Below are positions 13,201-22,905 of a stretch of 64,000 nt of DNA, one piece after another; position 1 is the stretch's first letter; each line of letters opens with the position of its first letter. The notes beneath the pieces were generated by a model. That model did not search any database and was not told the DNA's origin. It saw only the letters and a program-made list of their open reading frames with translations. The stretch is taken from assembly GCA_963556495.2 (NCBI GenBank), contig OY747702.1, positions 7,351,280 to 7,415,279 on the forward strand, read 5' to 3'. Both the position numbers and the translations under genes were made by a program. The DNA comes from Valencia hispanica. Taxonomy: Eukaryota > Chordata > Actinopteri > Cyprinodontiformes > Valenciidae.

Positions 13201-16200
13201 TGAAAAGGACTATATAAATGCAAGCTATTATTATAACACTCAGTATACAGTGAGGAACAAAAAGCACCTGGCCTGATTTGTTGTACTGAGTTTTGTTTTT
13301 CTGTAAAGAGAATCTTGAAAAGTAAAGACAATCCTTCATAAAGTTACATGAGTTGAACTTATCAAGGTTTGCAATGAATGGTGACTAACCTGGTATCCAG
13401 ATAAGGCCTGGACCTCTGCAGACAGCACATCATCACTGCCCTCTGAGCCAAATATAAAGCTGACAAACTGACTGAAGAGGGAATCAAAGTTGCTGTCAGT
13501 TGGAAGAGGCGGTGGGGGATGAGACAATCCATCAAAACCTACAGAACAAATAAACAGTAATGGAGATGAATGTTAAGGCTGAGCTGTGGTTAGGGTCGCA
13601 ATAAACACTGAAGTTCTTCATATTCTGGAAAACACTGCCACCTTGTGGTATGAAGCACTCCTGTAGTACAACCAGAGCTGTCCATTATTACTATATCTGG
13701 ATAAGTCTGAACTCCACCAAAGTTGTAACTGTCAGCTATAGTATATACTATATGTCATATTGTCCCTTTACTTATTAAACAAGGACAACATGTTGCAGCA
13801 GTGTGTGGAAATCAATTTAACAGCCTGTATATTTAGTAGCAGCCTGTTTATGACCTGCCAGTAGAGATCAGCTTATCTTATCTTATTTACTAAACTTAAT
13901 GTGATATTTAGGATTTCTTTGGGGTTATCGTGTCCTGATCAAAAATGAGGTTTTAGTGATCAGTTAAAATGAGCTTCAATCCAGAGGAAACATATTTCCC
14001 GACCATCACAACAACTGAATCTGAACAGGTGCTTACGGTTCTGTGACTGGATGCAGAGGATGTCGTAGTTTGTCTCCTTCTGAACAGACGACAGCAGCTC
14101 TGAGTAGCCATCTAAAGCAGTCCTTAAATCGTAGTGGGCTACATCCTGGCTACACAGCTGCTGACTGCCACTAGCAGTGATGGAAAGATGACAATAATAT
14201 AAATGAATAAATAAATGAGAAGAATAAGTAATAATACATTTATTTATAAAGTGCTTTCCATCAAAATCCTGTACAACCACAAATATGAACCATAAAAACA
14301 CTCATTCACACTCACACACATTTGCTAAAAATTACACTAAAAATAAACAGTACATAAAAATCCATTTACATAAAAGTGAACAAGATTGATTAAAAAAACA
14401 TCAGGAGGTATATGCACATGTAAACAAATGTGTCTTTAGCTTTGCCTTATAAACAACAACTGTCGATGCCTCCCTTATGTCCAGAGGCAAGCTGTTCCAA
14501 GGTGTTGGTGCATAAAAAGAAAATGTCCTCCCACCAATCGTCTTTTTTTGCACTCTTGGAACAACCAGAAGGCCAGTGCCAGGGCCAGTGCAATGCCATT
14601 TACTAATCTGTGTTAAAAGCAATACTTCAAAATCTATTCTTGTCTGGACTGGAAGCCAGTGAAGTGAAAGCATCACTGGCCTAATGTGTTCAAATTTCCC
14701 GGTTCCAGTTAATAGACGAGCAGCAGCATCCTGAACAACTTGCAAACTGGACAGGCAGACCACTTAACAAAGTGTTACAGTAATCTAACCTAGAAGAAAT
14801 GATGCCTGAATCAAAATCTCAGCATGGTAATTTGTTAAGGCAGGTCTAATCTTAGCAATATTTCTCAAATGAAAAAAAAAAAGCAATCCTAGTAACCTCC
14901 TTAATATGAAGCTGAAAACAGAGTACCCTATCACAGATAACACTGAAATTCTTAACTCTGTCTATACAAGGAATGACCACATCATCCAGCTGCAGAGTTA
15001 TCTGATTTTATAGATGACTCTCCTTTGCCGGATAAATAATTATCCATTCTGTTTTGACTGGGTTGATACACAAAAAATGAATTAAAAACATTAACAGTCA
15101 AACAGGCCCAAAACGCATCAGCAATCTGTCCGCCAATAATCAGTGGTAGATACAGTTGCAAATCATCAGCATACAAATTATAGTTTATATTCAGTGAATG
15201 TAAAATCTGAACCAAAGGAGCCATATACATGAAGAACAGCAATTGCCCCAAAACTCAATTTTGGGGCAACCCCTGTTTGACCCAACAAGACTCAGAAAAG
15301 GTATTATTAAACAGGACACAAACCGTTCTCTCCGACAAATAAGACCATATCTTTCCTTATATGCCAAAAAAGTTCTCAAACCTGTCAAGCAAAATTTTCT
15401 GGTCCATTGTATCAAACGCAGCACTCGTATCTAACAAAACAACTGTAGAAGATGTATCAGCATCTGCAGCCAGGAACACGTCATTTAGCACTTTAATCAA
15501 AGCTGTTTCAGTGGAAGGATTTTTTCTAAAAGCAAGAGCAGACTGAAATGGCTCAAAAAGTCTCTTTGCTGAGAGATACTGTAGAAGCTGTTCAGAGACC
15601 ACTTTCTCAAAAACCTTGGATAAAGACTGTCCTATAACTTGATATCTGCCTCAAGGCCAGGCTTCTTTAGTAAAGGCTTAATCGTGACATAACTAAAACA
15701 ACTTGGAAAAACTCCCACAATAGGGACAAATTTAGACAACTTAGTATACATGGCCCTAACATTGACCACAGCTCTTTCACAATCCTGGATGGAAAAGTAT
15801 CCAAACTGCAAGTTGTGCCACGAGCTGCCATAACAACCTTGGTAAGAGCTGCGAGAGCAATTTGGTTGAAGTGTTCTAAACCTTGTTCCATAGATATGGG
15901 TACAACAGCAGGACAACCTATCAGAGTACCACAGGTTTCAATCATTTTTGCTCTAATAGCATCAATATTTGTATTAAAAAACATTAGAAAGTCCTGTGCC
16001 TTTAAACTAATGTTGCTAGACACCTGATTTCTCTGCCGTGTTAACCTGGAAACAGTGTCAAATAGCAATCTGGTATTATGCCTATTTGCAGTAATCAATG
16101 CAGAATAGTAGGATGATTTTGTTATTGACATCATATTCTGAAATTCTACTAAGCTGTCCTTCCATGCTTGGTAGACAACCTCAAGCCTAGAATGACGCTT

Positions 16201-19200
16201 CAACTACCTACATTTTTTTTCCTTTGGGTTAACCAGTCCTCATTAATCCAAGGAATATAACATTTCTTAAACGCGCTACGCACCTTAACCTGGGCTACTG
16301 AATCAACTAAGTCCCAAAGCTCATGATTAAAATTCTGTCAACTCATTCACATCAAGTGCCTAGGTAAAGACAGAATATATTTTTTCTGGCAGCCTAACTT
16401 TTAACATTTCTAATGCAGTGGGACTGACATGTCTAGATAGTCTCACATTCTTTGTCTTATTCCTTGATGACAACAAATTAGAAATAAAGACCTCAAATCA
16501 AATCGGTGAGAGATCTAGACTCTGTAGCACACAAGTATAACCCATTCAAACCGACAACCCGTAGGCCAAAACAAGATCCAGAATGTGTCCCCTATTATGG
16601 GTTGGCCTGTGCACAAATTACTGAAGATTAAAAGAATCCATCCATCCATTTTCATTACCCGCCATCCTATGCAGGGATGCGGGGGGGGGGGGGGGGGGGG
16701 GGGGCTTGTCATCACAACAAATGTGAATAGAAAAATCCCACACAATTAAAAATCTATCATAATGCAATGAAAAGCTATATAGAAAGTCTGCAAATTCAAA
16801 AATAAAACTGATATTATTGCTTGGGTGGACGATAGATCACTGCAACCAGCACTGTTGAAGGCTGCGTTATAGTAAAAAGTTGTAGTTCAAAGCTAGTGTA
16901 GGCAGATTAAATGCAACCATGTGTTTTTAACTGAAGTGCAAAGTAAAACGTTATTTCAAGTGCAAATTTTTGCTTTTTAGACTTACAAGACCCCCTTTTA
17001 TTAAAGATTTGCTGCTTTGTTACTGTTAATTTATTTATTGTTATTAAGTGTTTGATAATATTAGAACTGGACTGGGCTAAGCTGCAAAGTGGTGCAGTCC
17101 AGGCATAGGCCTGTGATGATAAGAAATTTTGCTGAATTTCCCCTTAAATTAATGCAATAAATGATAATATTGTCGTTTTGAGACCATTTTCAACTAATGT
17201 AATAATAATGCATGTACGCCCTCTGAAGGATCAATAAACTTTAATTTCTAAATAACATTTTTTACTGCAACTGGAAGACATTTTTAATATCCAATATAAA
17301 TTAACAAAGAAACTAAAACAATAAAAAAATGGATGAACTCTGTTTCGTAAACAAAAAGTGCAAACTAACAACAAAAACACTGAATTAAAAAGACATCCCA
17401 TTTTACTCTGCCACTACAGATATATGGACCATTAATGCCTTTGTTCATCCACTACCTTTGGTAGAAAGAGGGAGGCATGCAGGGAAAACAAACAAGCATG
17501 CAAATGGGAATTATTGTGGCTGGAAAAATGATTGAACTCATTTGAATGTATCACAAAACTGACTGATGTATTGTTTTTTGAAAAAGGTCTATAGTTCAGG
17601 CACTGCTGCCTTGCAGCTAGAAAATCTTGGGTTCAAATCCTGGCCTGGGATTTTCCTGCATGGAGCTGGCATCTTCTCCTTGTGCATGCATGGGCTCTCA
17701 CCAGGTACTCCAGCTTCACAGTCCAAAAACATGATTTTTTTCCCTGTCTCTCTAAATAATGCTTATGTGTGGTATGTGTGTGTCTCTGTGTTGCCCTGTG
17801 ATGGACTTATGACCCCCCCCCCCCTCCCCCGACCCTACAAGGGAAAGCAGGTACAGACACAAGGGAAAGCAGGTACAGACACAAGGGAAAGCAGGTACAG
17901 ACACAAGGGAAAGCAGGTACAGACACAAGGGAAAGCAGTTACAGACACAAGGGAAAGCAGTTACAGACACAAGGGAAAGCAGGTACAGACACAAGGGAAA
18001 GCAGTTACAGACACAAGGGAAAGCAGTTACAGACACAAGGGAAAGCAGGTACAGACACAAGGGAAAGCAGGTACAGACACAAGGGAAAGCAGGTACAGAC
18101 ACAAGGGAAAGCAGGTACAGACACAAGGGAAAGCAGGTACAGACACAAGGGAAAGCAGGTACAGACACAAGGGAAAGCAGGTACAGACACAAGGGAAAGC
18201 AGGTACAGACACAAGGGAAAGCAGGTACAGACACAAGGGAAAGCAGGTACAGACACAAGGGAAAGCAGTTACAGACACAAGGGAAAGCAGGTACAGACAC
18301 AAGGGAAAGCAGGTACAGACACAAGGGAAAGCAGGTACAGACACAAGGGAAAGCAGGTACAGACACAAGGGAAAGCAGGTACAGACACAAGGGAAAGCAG
18401 TTACAGACACAAGGGAAAGCAGGTACAGACACAAGGGAAAGCAGGTACAGACACAAGGGAAAGCAGGTACAGACACAAGGGAAAGCAGGTACAGACACAA
18501 GGGAAAGCAGGTACAGACACAAGGGAAAGCAGGTACAGACACAAGGGAAAGCAGTTACAGACACAAGGGAAAGCAGTTACAGACACAAGGGAAAGCAGGT
18601 ACAGACACAAGGGAAAGCAGGTACAGACACAAGGGAAAGCAGGTACAGACACAAGGGAAAGCAGGTACAGACACAAGGGAAAGCAGGTACAGACACAAGG
18701 GAAAGCAGGTACAGACACAAGGGAAAGCAGGTACAGACAATGGATGGATGGAATTGGACTGCTTTATTTAGTACAATCAATTAAGATCACTATTGTTGTG
18801 AACTGCTGCTGCATGAGTAAACTCAACTGACTTCTGAAAATGCTTCCGGCCAGGGATGGTGTCGCAGTCAAAATGCCAGACTTAAAATTTCACAATTATT
18901 AATCCTATAAGTCAATTTGTAAAATGTAAATCAAAACCCAAAATGAATTCATTTCTACTTTGGTCAGCCTTGAATTACTACGAGAATCGCATTCTGTGAT
19001 GAGGATGAATGGATGGATGCATGGATGGATGGATGACTTTTAGACAAGAGGCCGAGAATAAAATCTAAATGTTCTTATTACATACTTATTTATAGATGGA
19101 AATTCAAATAGAATCCGGACCTATTCCATACTGTGTTGCCCTGTGATGGACTTACGACCCAGAGACAGTGAATCTCTGTCCTGAGAGCCTTCAGGTTCTG

Positions 19201-19880
19201 CCTCCAGCACAGAAACATGCTGCAGCCCCTCTGGATGAGCTCCCACTCACCTCCTTACTGCCCCGACGGAGCAGCTGGTGAACAGAGCCACCTCCTCATT
19301 ACACTCGCGGTCACAGCAGCAGTTGACGTCACACACAGCCGTGTGCTCGTCACAGGGACACAACCTGTCAGCTGATACACACGTTAAAGCAAACATCAGG
19401 CCACAATAACAATGTTAGAAGATCATCACCAGCATCATGTTTTCCAGTTGACTGACTGCTGCTCTCTATAAAGACCCTGTTTAACGAAAGCAAACAGAAC
19501 ACTGAGCACTGATCTTCATGACATACTGTATATTATATATTTCTGATTAAATCGTTAGCTAGTCTGTCTGAACGGTGACTGTAACCGTGTAGAGGCAGCT
19601 TACCACCGGCCACCGGAGTGAGGAGGCTACCGGAGACAGGCAGTGGTTCAGCGGCTACAGGAGGCTGTTCTGTGGGGCGGTAGGAGCTTTGTGTTGGGGT
19701 TGCTGTCGGCTCTGTAGATGCATAAATAGCCGTAAAGCTGTATGTAGAGTTCTGTTCTAGGGGCGCGGTGCTGTTAACGGCTTCACTCGTTGTATCTGCA
19801 GTGGAATTAACCGAAATAATGTAGAAAGATAAACAGAAGATGGACAAACTAGACCAAACTGTACAAACTGAGACGGCCAT
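1178..19880 (-). CDS. tctn1: Tectonic-1 (tctn1), 5' half, six exons
   Basis: Joined exons are 19880-19604, 19371-19251, 14170-14037, 13538-13390, 11555-11453 and 1290-1178. All introns are GT-AG and all phases match, giving about 299 codons, roughly half of a tectonic (about 590 residues). Seen in order: a hydrophobic signal peptide (about residues 1-26), a Thr/Ser/Pro-rich stretch with NST sites, the family hallmark CPCD...[11 protein letters not shown], then a conserved body with CSQ, FCI-like ILCIQ, NFDSL and SPAAFL motifs. The order and wording fit TCTN1 better than TCTN2 or TCTN3. Tectonics are secreted or membrane-tied parts of the MKS/transition-zone complex that controls ciliary protein entry and Hedgehog signalling. 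The remaining exons lie left of the window. The paralogue assignment is from memory of the family, not from a search. Confidence 0.85.
1291..2293. other. Intron 5 sequence without recognised elements
   Basis: This AT-rich intron sequence has no open frame or repeat that I recognise, apart from a short GGAT-type microsatellite at 1981-2003. Confidence 0.5.
1981..2003. repeat. Short (GGAT)n microsatellite
   Basis: About five tetranucleotide units with one GGAC variant. Confidence 0.8.
2294..3581 (-). mobile_element. Tc1-like transposon, both ends present
   Basis: It starts CAGTCCTGATCAAAAG and ends with the inverted counterpart CTTTTGATAGGGACTG, flanked by TA at 2292-2293 and 3582-3583. The inverted repeats extend about 75 bp inward with mismatches and share the stretch around 2335-2355 and 3507-3533. 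It is a different Tc1 family from the copy at 1-1018. Confidence 0.9.
2420..3320 (-). pseudogene. Tc1 transposase of the 2294-3581 element, frameshifted
   Basis: The minus strand encodes the C-terminal DDE half at 2788-2450: [10 protein letters not shown], the second catalytic segment near [10 protein letters not shown], and PDLNPIEN with the final acidic residue. Upstream segments lie in other frames (2949-2752 and beyond), and stops break the helix-turn-helix part. It is a decayed, non-functional copy. Confidence 0.8.
3662..3957. mobile_element. Short Tc1-derived MITE
   Basis: The left end TACAGTGCCTCGCAAAG and right end CTATTGCAAGAATCTGT are diverged inverted repeats of the Tc1 family seen at 1-1018. 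The inner parts also pair (TTGTCACAT and AAAATGTGG-type blocks). There is no coding frame. Borders are approximate. Confidence 0.55.
3990..4082. other. Possible DNA-transposon remnant flanking the L1, left part
   Basis: GC-rich sequence with repeated CGG(A/T)(A/C)CGG-type words and GCGTTTCCACTG. A related stretch with CAGTGGAAACG and GGACCGGACTGG occurs at 11340-11440, just beyond the other end of the L1. I infer that the L1 inserted into one older element, but I could not align clean inverted repeats. Confidence 0.25.
7155..9238 (+). mobile_element. L2-clade LINE, 5' truncated, inside the L1
   Basis: The plus strand carries reverse transcriptase blocks: [20 protein letters not shown] (7220-7280), [18 protein letters not shown] (about 7985-8040), [14 protein letters not shown] (about 8168-8210) and [10 protein letters not shown] (about 8265-8295), then the C-terminal [12 protein letters not shown]...HWLPI block (8700-8800) and [11 protein letters not shown] (about 8985-9018). 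The 3' end is a TGGTA-type short tandem tail at 9224-9238. A stop after 8211 and a nested insertion show it is dead. Confidence 0.85.
7413..7932 (-). mobile_element. LINE 3' fragment nested in the L2
   Basis: The 3' end is the AATTC-repeat tail at 7413-7435, followed by an ATACTTTATTGATCCC block. The minus frame 7945-7493 encodes a LINE C-terminus ([24 protein letters not shown]). L2 coding resumes at about 7933. CATTG on both sides may be the target duplication. Clade is uncertain (Rex/CR1-like). Confidence 0.7.
9751..10678 (-). pseudogene. L1 ORF1 (RNA-binding coiled-coil protein), interrupted
   Basis: The N-terminal part (10678-10334) is Ser/Thr/Lys-rich followed by a heptad-like helix ([18 protein letters not shown]...). 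The middle (10200-10104) has [20 protein letters not shown], and the C-terminus (9930-9751) has [20 protein letters not shown], all features of L1 ORF1p. A LINE tail inserted at about 9937-10102 interrupts the C-terminal domain. The parts lie in different frames. Confidence 0.7.
9937..10102 (-). mobile_element. LINE 3' tail fragment inside L1 ORF1
   Basis: Same family as 7413-7932: AATTC-repeat tail, then ATACTTTATTGATCCCAGAG and the ATGATGATGGCTGTGGGC block. L1 ORF1 reading resumes on both sides. Confidence 0.75.
10986..11440. other. Intron DNA with possible DNA-transposon remnant
   Basis: No credible gene is seen. The last 100 bases contain GGACCGGACTGGACC and CAGTGGAAACG, which resemble words left of the L1 at 3990-4082. 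Confidence 0.3.
11453..11555 (-). CDS. tctn1: tctn1 exon 5
   Basis: Acceptor TTGTTTCAG at 11564-11556, donor GTAACG at 11452-11447. Enters in phase 0 ([10 protein letters not shown]) and leaves one base over. The encoded FYLPAPSV...CVNNSPA matches the tectonic core. Confidence 0.85.
11825..12705 (-). mobile_element. Degenerate Tc1-like element in tctn1 intron 4
   Basis: It shares the word order of the Tc1 family of 1-1018 (TCAAGCTCAGTCAGATT, GGCCATTCTAACACATGAAT, TGTCCTGCTGGAAGATGAAC, CATCTTCCCATCAACTCTGA) and ends in GAATACTTTTCCAAGCCATTA. It is internally deleted and has no intact transposase. Confidence 0.7.
12935..13235 (+). mobile_element. tRNA-derived SINE
   Basis: A box-A-like GGTGAGGGTGGTAGAGT and a box-B GGTTCGATTCC (12988-12998) lie at tRNA spacing. 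They are followed by a body with GTGTCCTTGGACAAGACACTT and a tail with TGTAAAGCGCTTTGAGAGTC and ACTATATAAATGCAAG, shared by teleost SINEs whose 3' ends mimic LINE tails. Family name not assigned. Confidence 0.65.
13390..13538 (-). CDS. tctn1: tctn1 exon 4
   Basis: Acceptor TTTGTTCTGTAG right of 13538, donor GTTAGT at 13389-13384. The first two bases complete an Arg codon with exon 3. It encodes a Pro-rich start and [12 protein letters not shown], the segment equivalent to the NFDTL region of tectonic-1, and ends in phase 0. Confidence 0.85.
13539..14036. other. tctn1: tctn1 intron 3
   Basis: A 498-bp intron. I see no repeat or gene in it. Confidence 0.7.
14037..14170 (-). CDS. tctn1: tctn1 exon 3
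   Basis: Acceptor CATCACTGCTAG right of 14170, donor GTAAGC at 14036-14031. It completes a Ser codon split with exon 2 ([12 protein letters not shown]) and encodes ILCIQSQN, equivalent to the conserved FCI-N block. One base is left over for exon 4. Confidence 0.85.
14215..16560 (-). mobile_element. L2-clade LINE, 5' truncated, in tctn1 intron 2
   Basis: Minus-strand fragments in several frames, 5' to 3': an ORF2 linker with [15 protein letters not shown] (about 16110), [11 protein letters not shown] (about 15640), [24 protein letters not shown] reverse transcriptase (about 15560), [19 protein letters not shown] (about 15430), [13 protein letters not shown] (about 15145), and [14 protein letters not shown]...LHWLPV (14740-14650). 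The 3' end with TTTATTTATAAAGTGCTTT is at about 14236-14255. Frameshifts make it inactive. The 5' border is approximate. Confidence 0.75.
16561..17575. other. tctn1 intron 2, no gene seen
   Basis: AT-rich DNA. A CCATCCATCCATTTTC block at 16636-16651 looks like the 3' end of a SINE in reverse orientation, next to a poly-G run. Otherwise nothing recognised. Confidence 0.5.
16681..16704. repeat. Poly-G run, 24 bases
   Basis: 24 consecutive G on the plus strand, directly after a SINE-tail-like block. It is a potential G-quadruplex or sequencing trouble spot. Confidence 0.95.
17580..17840 (+). mobile_element. SINE body leading into the minisatellite
   Basis: It begins with a tRNA-like head (GTTCAGGCACTGCTGCCTTG, then GGGTTCAAATCC as box B at 17631-17642), continues through TGCATGGAGCTGGCATCTTC and GTCCAAAAACATGA, and reaches CTCTGTGTTGCCCTGTGATG at 17786-17805. 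A C-rich run then leads to GACCCTACAA at 17831-17840. These are the ordered blocks of a common teleost SINE whose usual tail ends in ATGGATGG. Confidence 0.6.
17841..18739 (+). repeat. 22-bp minisatellite, 41 copies
   Basis: The unit starts GGGAAAGCAGG and ends ACAGACACAA. Forty perfect 22-bp steps separate the first unit (17841) from the last (18721). The only difference I find is one base: AGTTAC in place of AGGTAC in units 5, 6, 8, 9, 20, 26, 33 and 34. Because 22 is not a multiple of 3, long stop-free frames run through it on both strands; these are not genes. Confidence 0.95.
18740..19250. other. tctn1 intron 2, SINE-tail remnants only
   Basis: ATGGATGGATGG tails at 18739-18751 and 19008-19036 and a GTTGCCCTGTGATGGACTTA block at 19135-19154 repeat parts of the SINE upstream. 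No gene seen. Confidence 0.5.
19251..19371 (-). CDS. tctn1: tctn1 exon 2 (Cys-rich tectonic hallmark)
   Basis: Acceptor TGTGTATCAG at 19381-19372, donor GTGAGT at 19250-19245. It encodes [20 protein letters not shown], the cysteine signature used to recognise the family. I chose the acceptor before CTGACAGG, not the one 7 bp inside, because only it keeps the frame with exon 1. Confidence 0.9.
19604..19880 (-). CDS. tctn1: tctn1 exon 1 (start and signal peptide)
   Basis: ATG at 19880-19878 in the context GCCATGG-like (ATGGCCG). Residues 1-26 form a hydrophobic signal peptide ([12 protein letters not shown]). The rest is rich in Ser, Thr and Pro with three NST glycosylation sites. Donor GTAAGC at 19603-19598, leaving one base over. 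Confidence 0.85.
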
Positions 19881-19892
19881 CTTTGTTTATTC

Positions 19893-19902
19893 GTTGCTAT
19901 GG
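19893..19902 (-). promoter_or_regulatory. Half X-box (RFX site) beside the tctn1 start
   Basis: The minus strand reads CCATAGCAAC, a full match to the strong half (YYATRRNRAC) of the RFX X-box that drives ciliary genes. The other half-site does not match well. It is 13-22 bp upstream of the tctn1 ATG. Confidence 0.5.
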
Positions 19903-21409
19903 TTCTTCTTTTTCTTATTCTAAATTGTTCTGCCGGTTGTTGTTACTGCCACCTGTGGTGAATGAGCAGAACTGCTGTTTAGCAACTGACCTAAAGAAAG
20001 ATTTGGAAATGTTCGATAAGCATCTACTCTCATATCAAATTCCTAAAAAGAAATTACTCAGGTAAATTTATAATTAGACCCTTCTGTAATGCATGTGTAG
20101 TAGGGATTTGAATCTCAGACTTTTTATAACAATTACCAGTAAATACTAGGTTTTCCACTATTGTTCTTTGCATGATAAGTTGGAGGGTACAGTGTATGGG
20201 TGATTCTCTGAATTCGATGCACTTTGTGTCCCAAAAGTTTACCACAAAGATTTTCATAAAAAGTAAATCACAAAATACATTTTAAAACCAGAGATGGAAT
20301 GCTCCATATTCGTTTGCATTATGACACACAAACATATTTTAAAAATATGTTTTTAAATGTTTTATGGGTTGCTGACAACTAGAGGTCAGTCAAATTAGTA
20401 CATCCCTATGGCCAAAGTTTCTTTTTCAGTAAATATAACAAACATGTAAATAGATAGTAACCAGAAGCTTTTTTTCTACTAATATATTTTTTTGCCTGTC
20501 AGCTTTAACCTAGAAAAATGAGAAAAGGATTTTCAACCCCAATAACAGCATACCAATCTCCCTCTTTTTAAAAACACTTGTTCAGTCAAACTTCCTCAGC
20601 ACCCAAGAAGTAACATTACTAAGTCTTTCTACGCTCATACAGTAAACAGAGGAATCTGTAAACATATTTTCTCACCTATGTTTTATTGTTTTTATTATCA
20701 AACTGACATTGTCAAGCTAGCCTTTCAACCTTGTTACATGCATACATTTTTATCTATGATTGAAAAATCTATTATTTTATTGTTTTCCTTATGCTATGTG
20801 CCACTCCATACCCTAGCTCATGTAGACTTATGGCTACTTTTAGCTAAAATCTTCAACACCATAACATTCAACCCTGTAGCAAAAAACTGTTAAAATGACC
20901 TAAGTTAAGATATTCCTAATAATGTTTGGGAAATTAAGCCTTAGGCGGGTAAACATAGTTTCTTAGAGGACCCAATTTCGTGTCGTTATATTTTTCAATA
21001 ACTAGAAACCCCAATGTGCACCAAATTCTGAGAATAATTTTTACACAGAATTTGACATTCACAAATTTGAAGTAGGAAACTTGACAGAGGTCAGAATTCC
21101 ATGAAGAGATGTCTGAGGTCTTGTATCTATTATCTCACAATTCAATATGGCTGAAATCTTTAGAATGCTTTAGGATGGTCACATTAAAAAGTGTTTTGCA
21201 CATCTGATCATTTGTTTCTCAATCTTTCGCACATTATTATATATTTCAGTGAACATATTGGGACATTTCTTTGAGTCCAAAATGCAGGAAAACGCATTTA
21301 TATTAGCTTGAATTGCTATAAGTGGTGTTAGCCTGATCACTGATTGAGCATATTAATTAACAAATCCTACTAGTTTTTGATTTAGTTCAGCTTCAATTTT
21401 GTGTATTTG
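19903..21409. other. Intergenic, nothing recognised
   Basis: AT-rich, with only short chance frames. No repeat, RNA gene or exon could be supported. Confidence 0.5.
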
Positions 21410-21905
21410 TTTAGCGGCAAATGGATGCATGTAGCGACAGTGGAGAGGAAAAACTCCCCTTTAATAAGAAAAAACCTCCAGCAGAACCAGAACCTGGCTC
21501 AGTATGAGTACCCATCTGCCACGACCGACTGAGGGTTCGACAAGATTGAGCAGATATACAAAAAGAACAGAGGAGTACTTTCAATGTTAAAGAAAGTAAA
21601 AAAGTTAATAGCAGGAGGTGGAGAATGTTTAGTTCACACTTAAAAAAAAACTCTGACCCAGTTTTAAAGGTTCTAGGATGAAAGAGAGCACACAGTTAGT
21701 TGCAGCAAAAACTCAGCCAATAGCTTTATCTTGAATAGACAGATTTAAACACTCAAGGACAGAGTTAAGTTGGTCAAATCTACAGAATAAGAATGTTATG
21801 TTGTCGGCAGCATCATCTCAGCTGATAACCCCACAAGGAGGGTGTCACAGCTAAACAGAACACCAGACCAGATGTAGAGAAAAAAACAGAGTGAGAACAC
21901 AAAGT
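21410..21905 (-). repeat. Interspersed repeat family R1, copy 1
   Basis: Contains GTGGAGAGGAAAAACTCCCC, AAAACCTCCAGCAGAACCAG and CCATCTGCCACGACCG-type blocks shared with 22505-22905, 27827-28168 and 55885-56240. Other copies show this is the 3' region of a LINE-like repeat read from its end inward. Confidence 0.7.
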
Positions 21906-22504
21906 TAAAACTTGAAATAACAGTAAATAATGGAATAGGATGCAGTTCCTTTAAGGTCAGCCAACTTCACAAAAGAATACAGAAAAACTTGGTTTTATGA
22001 GCAAAAAAAACAACAACAATAAGTATACATTAAGAAATGAATAATCCTAACATAAAATGAAATTATATTGCAGCTGTGACATGTGGTAAACAAAAGTCAA
22101 ACTTGGCCTGTTCCTCATGTCTGAGGGAAGCAGCTCAAACAGACACTGGGCTGGATGTGATGATTGCCACACAATGCAGCAGGCTGTAATTCCTTAAAAT
22201 ATAATTATTTTGTCCACAAGATGGCAACACGGGACAGCTAAAAAAGACAAGTTGCCTCCCTTTGCTGAAGCAGCCTTATCTTAAAAGAAAGTCCTTCCTA
22301 GCAGTCCTGAACCATAATATTCAATATAACATCACAGCAATTTTCTTCATTTGTAGCTTGGAATCTGTCAATTACTTTTTTAAGTTAAAAATATTATTAT
22401 TTTGATATTTAAAAACCCCTAGGGGATGCTTGAATTTAAAATGGAAATATCTTACAGTGAAAAAGTTGTTTGGAGCCACAATGTGCTTTAAAAGGGGGAT
22501 AACC

Positions 22505-22905
22505 TTTCAGTTCAGTTCAATTCAGTTTATTTATATAGCGCCAATTCACAACAGATGTCATCTCAAGGCACTTAACAAGAAGTCATTTCAATACATTTAT
22601 ACAAACATTCCAATCAGTTAAAAAGTTTCCTATTTAAGGAATCCCAGCAGATTGCGTCAGTCATTGGCGCTAGGTTGGGCAGATTTTCCAACCACAGCAA
22701 TCCTTCAGCAATCCCTCATACTGAGCAAGCATGTAGCCACGGTGGAGAGGAAAAACTCCCCTTTAACAGGAAGAAACCTCCAACAGAACCAGGCTCAGTA
22801 GTAGTGGCCATCTGCTACGACCGTCTGGGGGTTTGAGAAGACAGAGCAGAACACAGAAGGAACAGAAGATCTGATGTAAGAGAACTTTCTATGTTACAGA
22901 AAGTA
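22505..22905 (-). repeat. Interspersed repeat family R1, copy 2
   Basis: Begins with TTCAATTCAGTTTATTTATA and GCGCCAATTCACAACAGATG, then the GAGAGGAAAAACTCCCC block and CTGGGGGTTTGAGAAGACAG. Confidence 0.75.

Noticed and set aside
17841..18739. Direct repeats resembling a CRISPR array
   Set aside because: There are no spacers: units follow each other head to tail in a vertebrate intron.
17566..18771. 401-codon open frame and long frames on the opposite strand
   Set aside because: They are products of the 22-bp repeat, which has no stop in several frames. Only repeat peptides are encoded.
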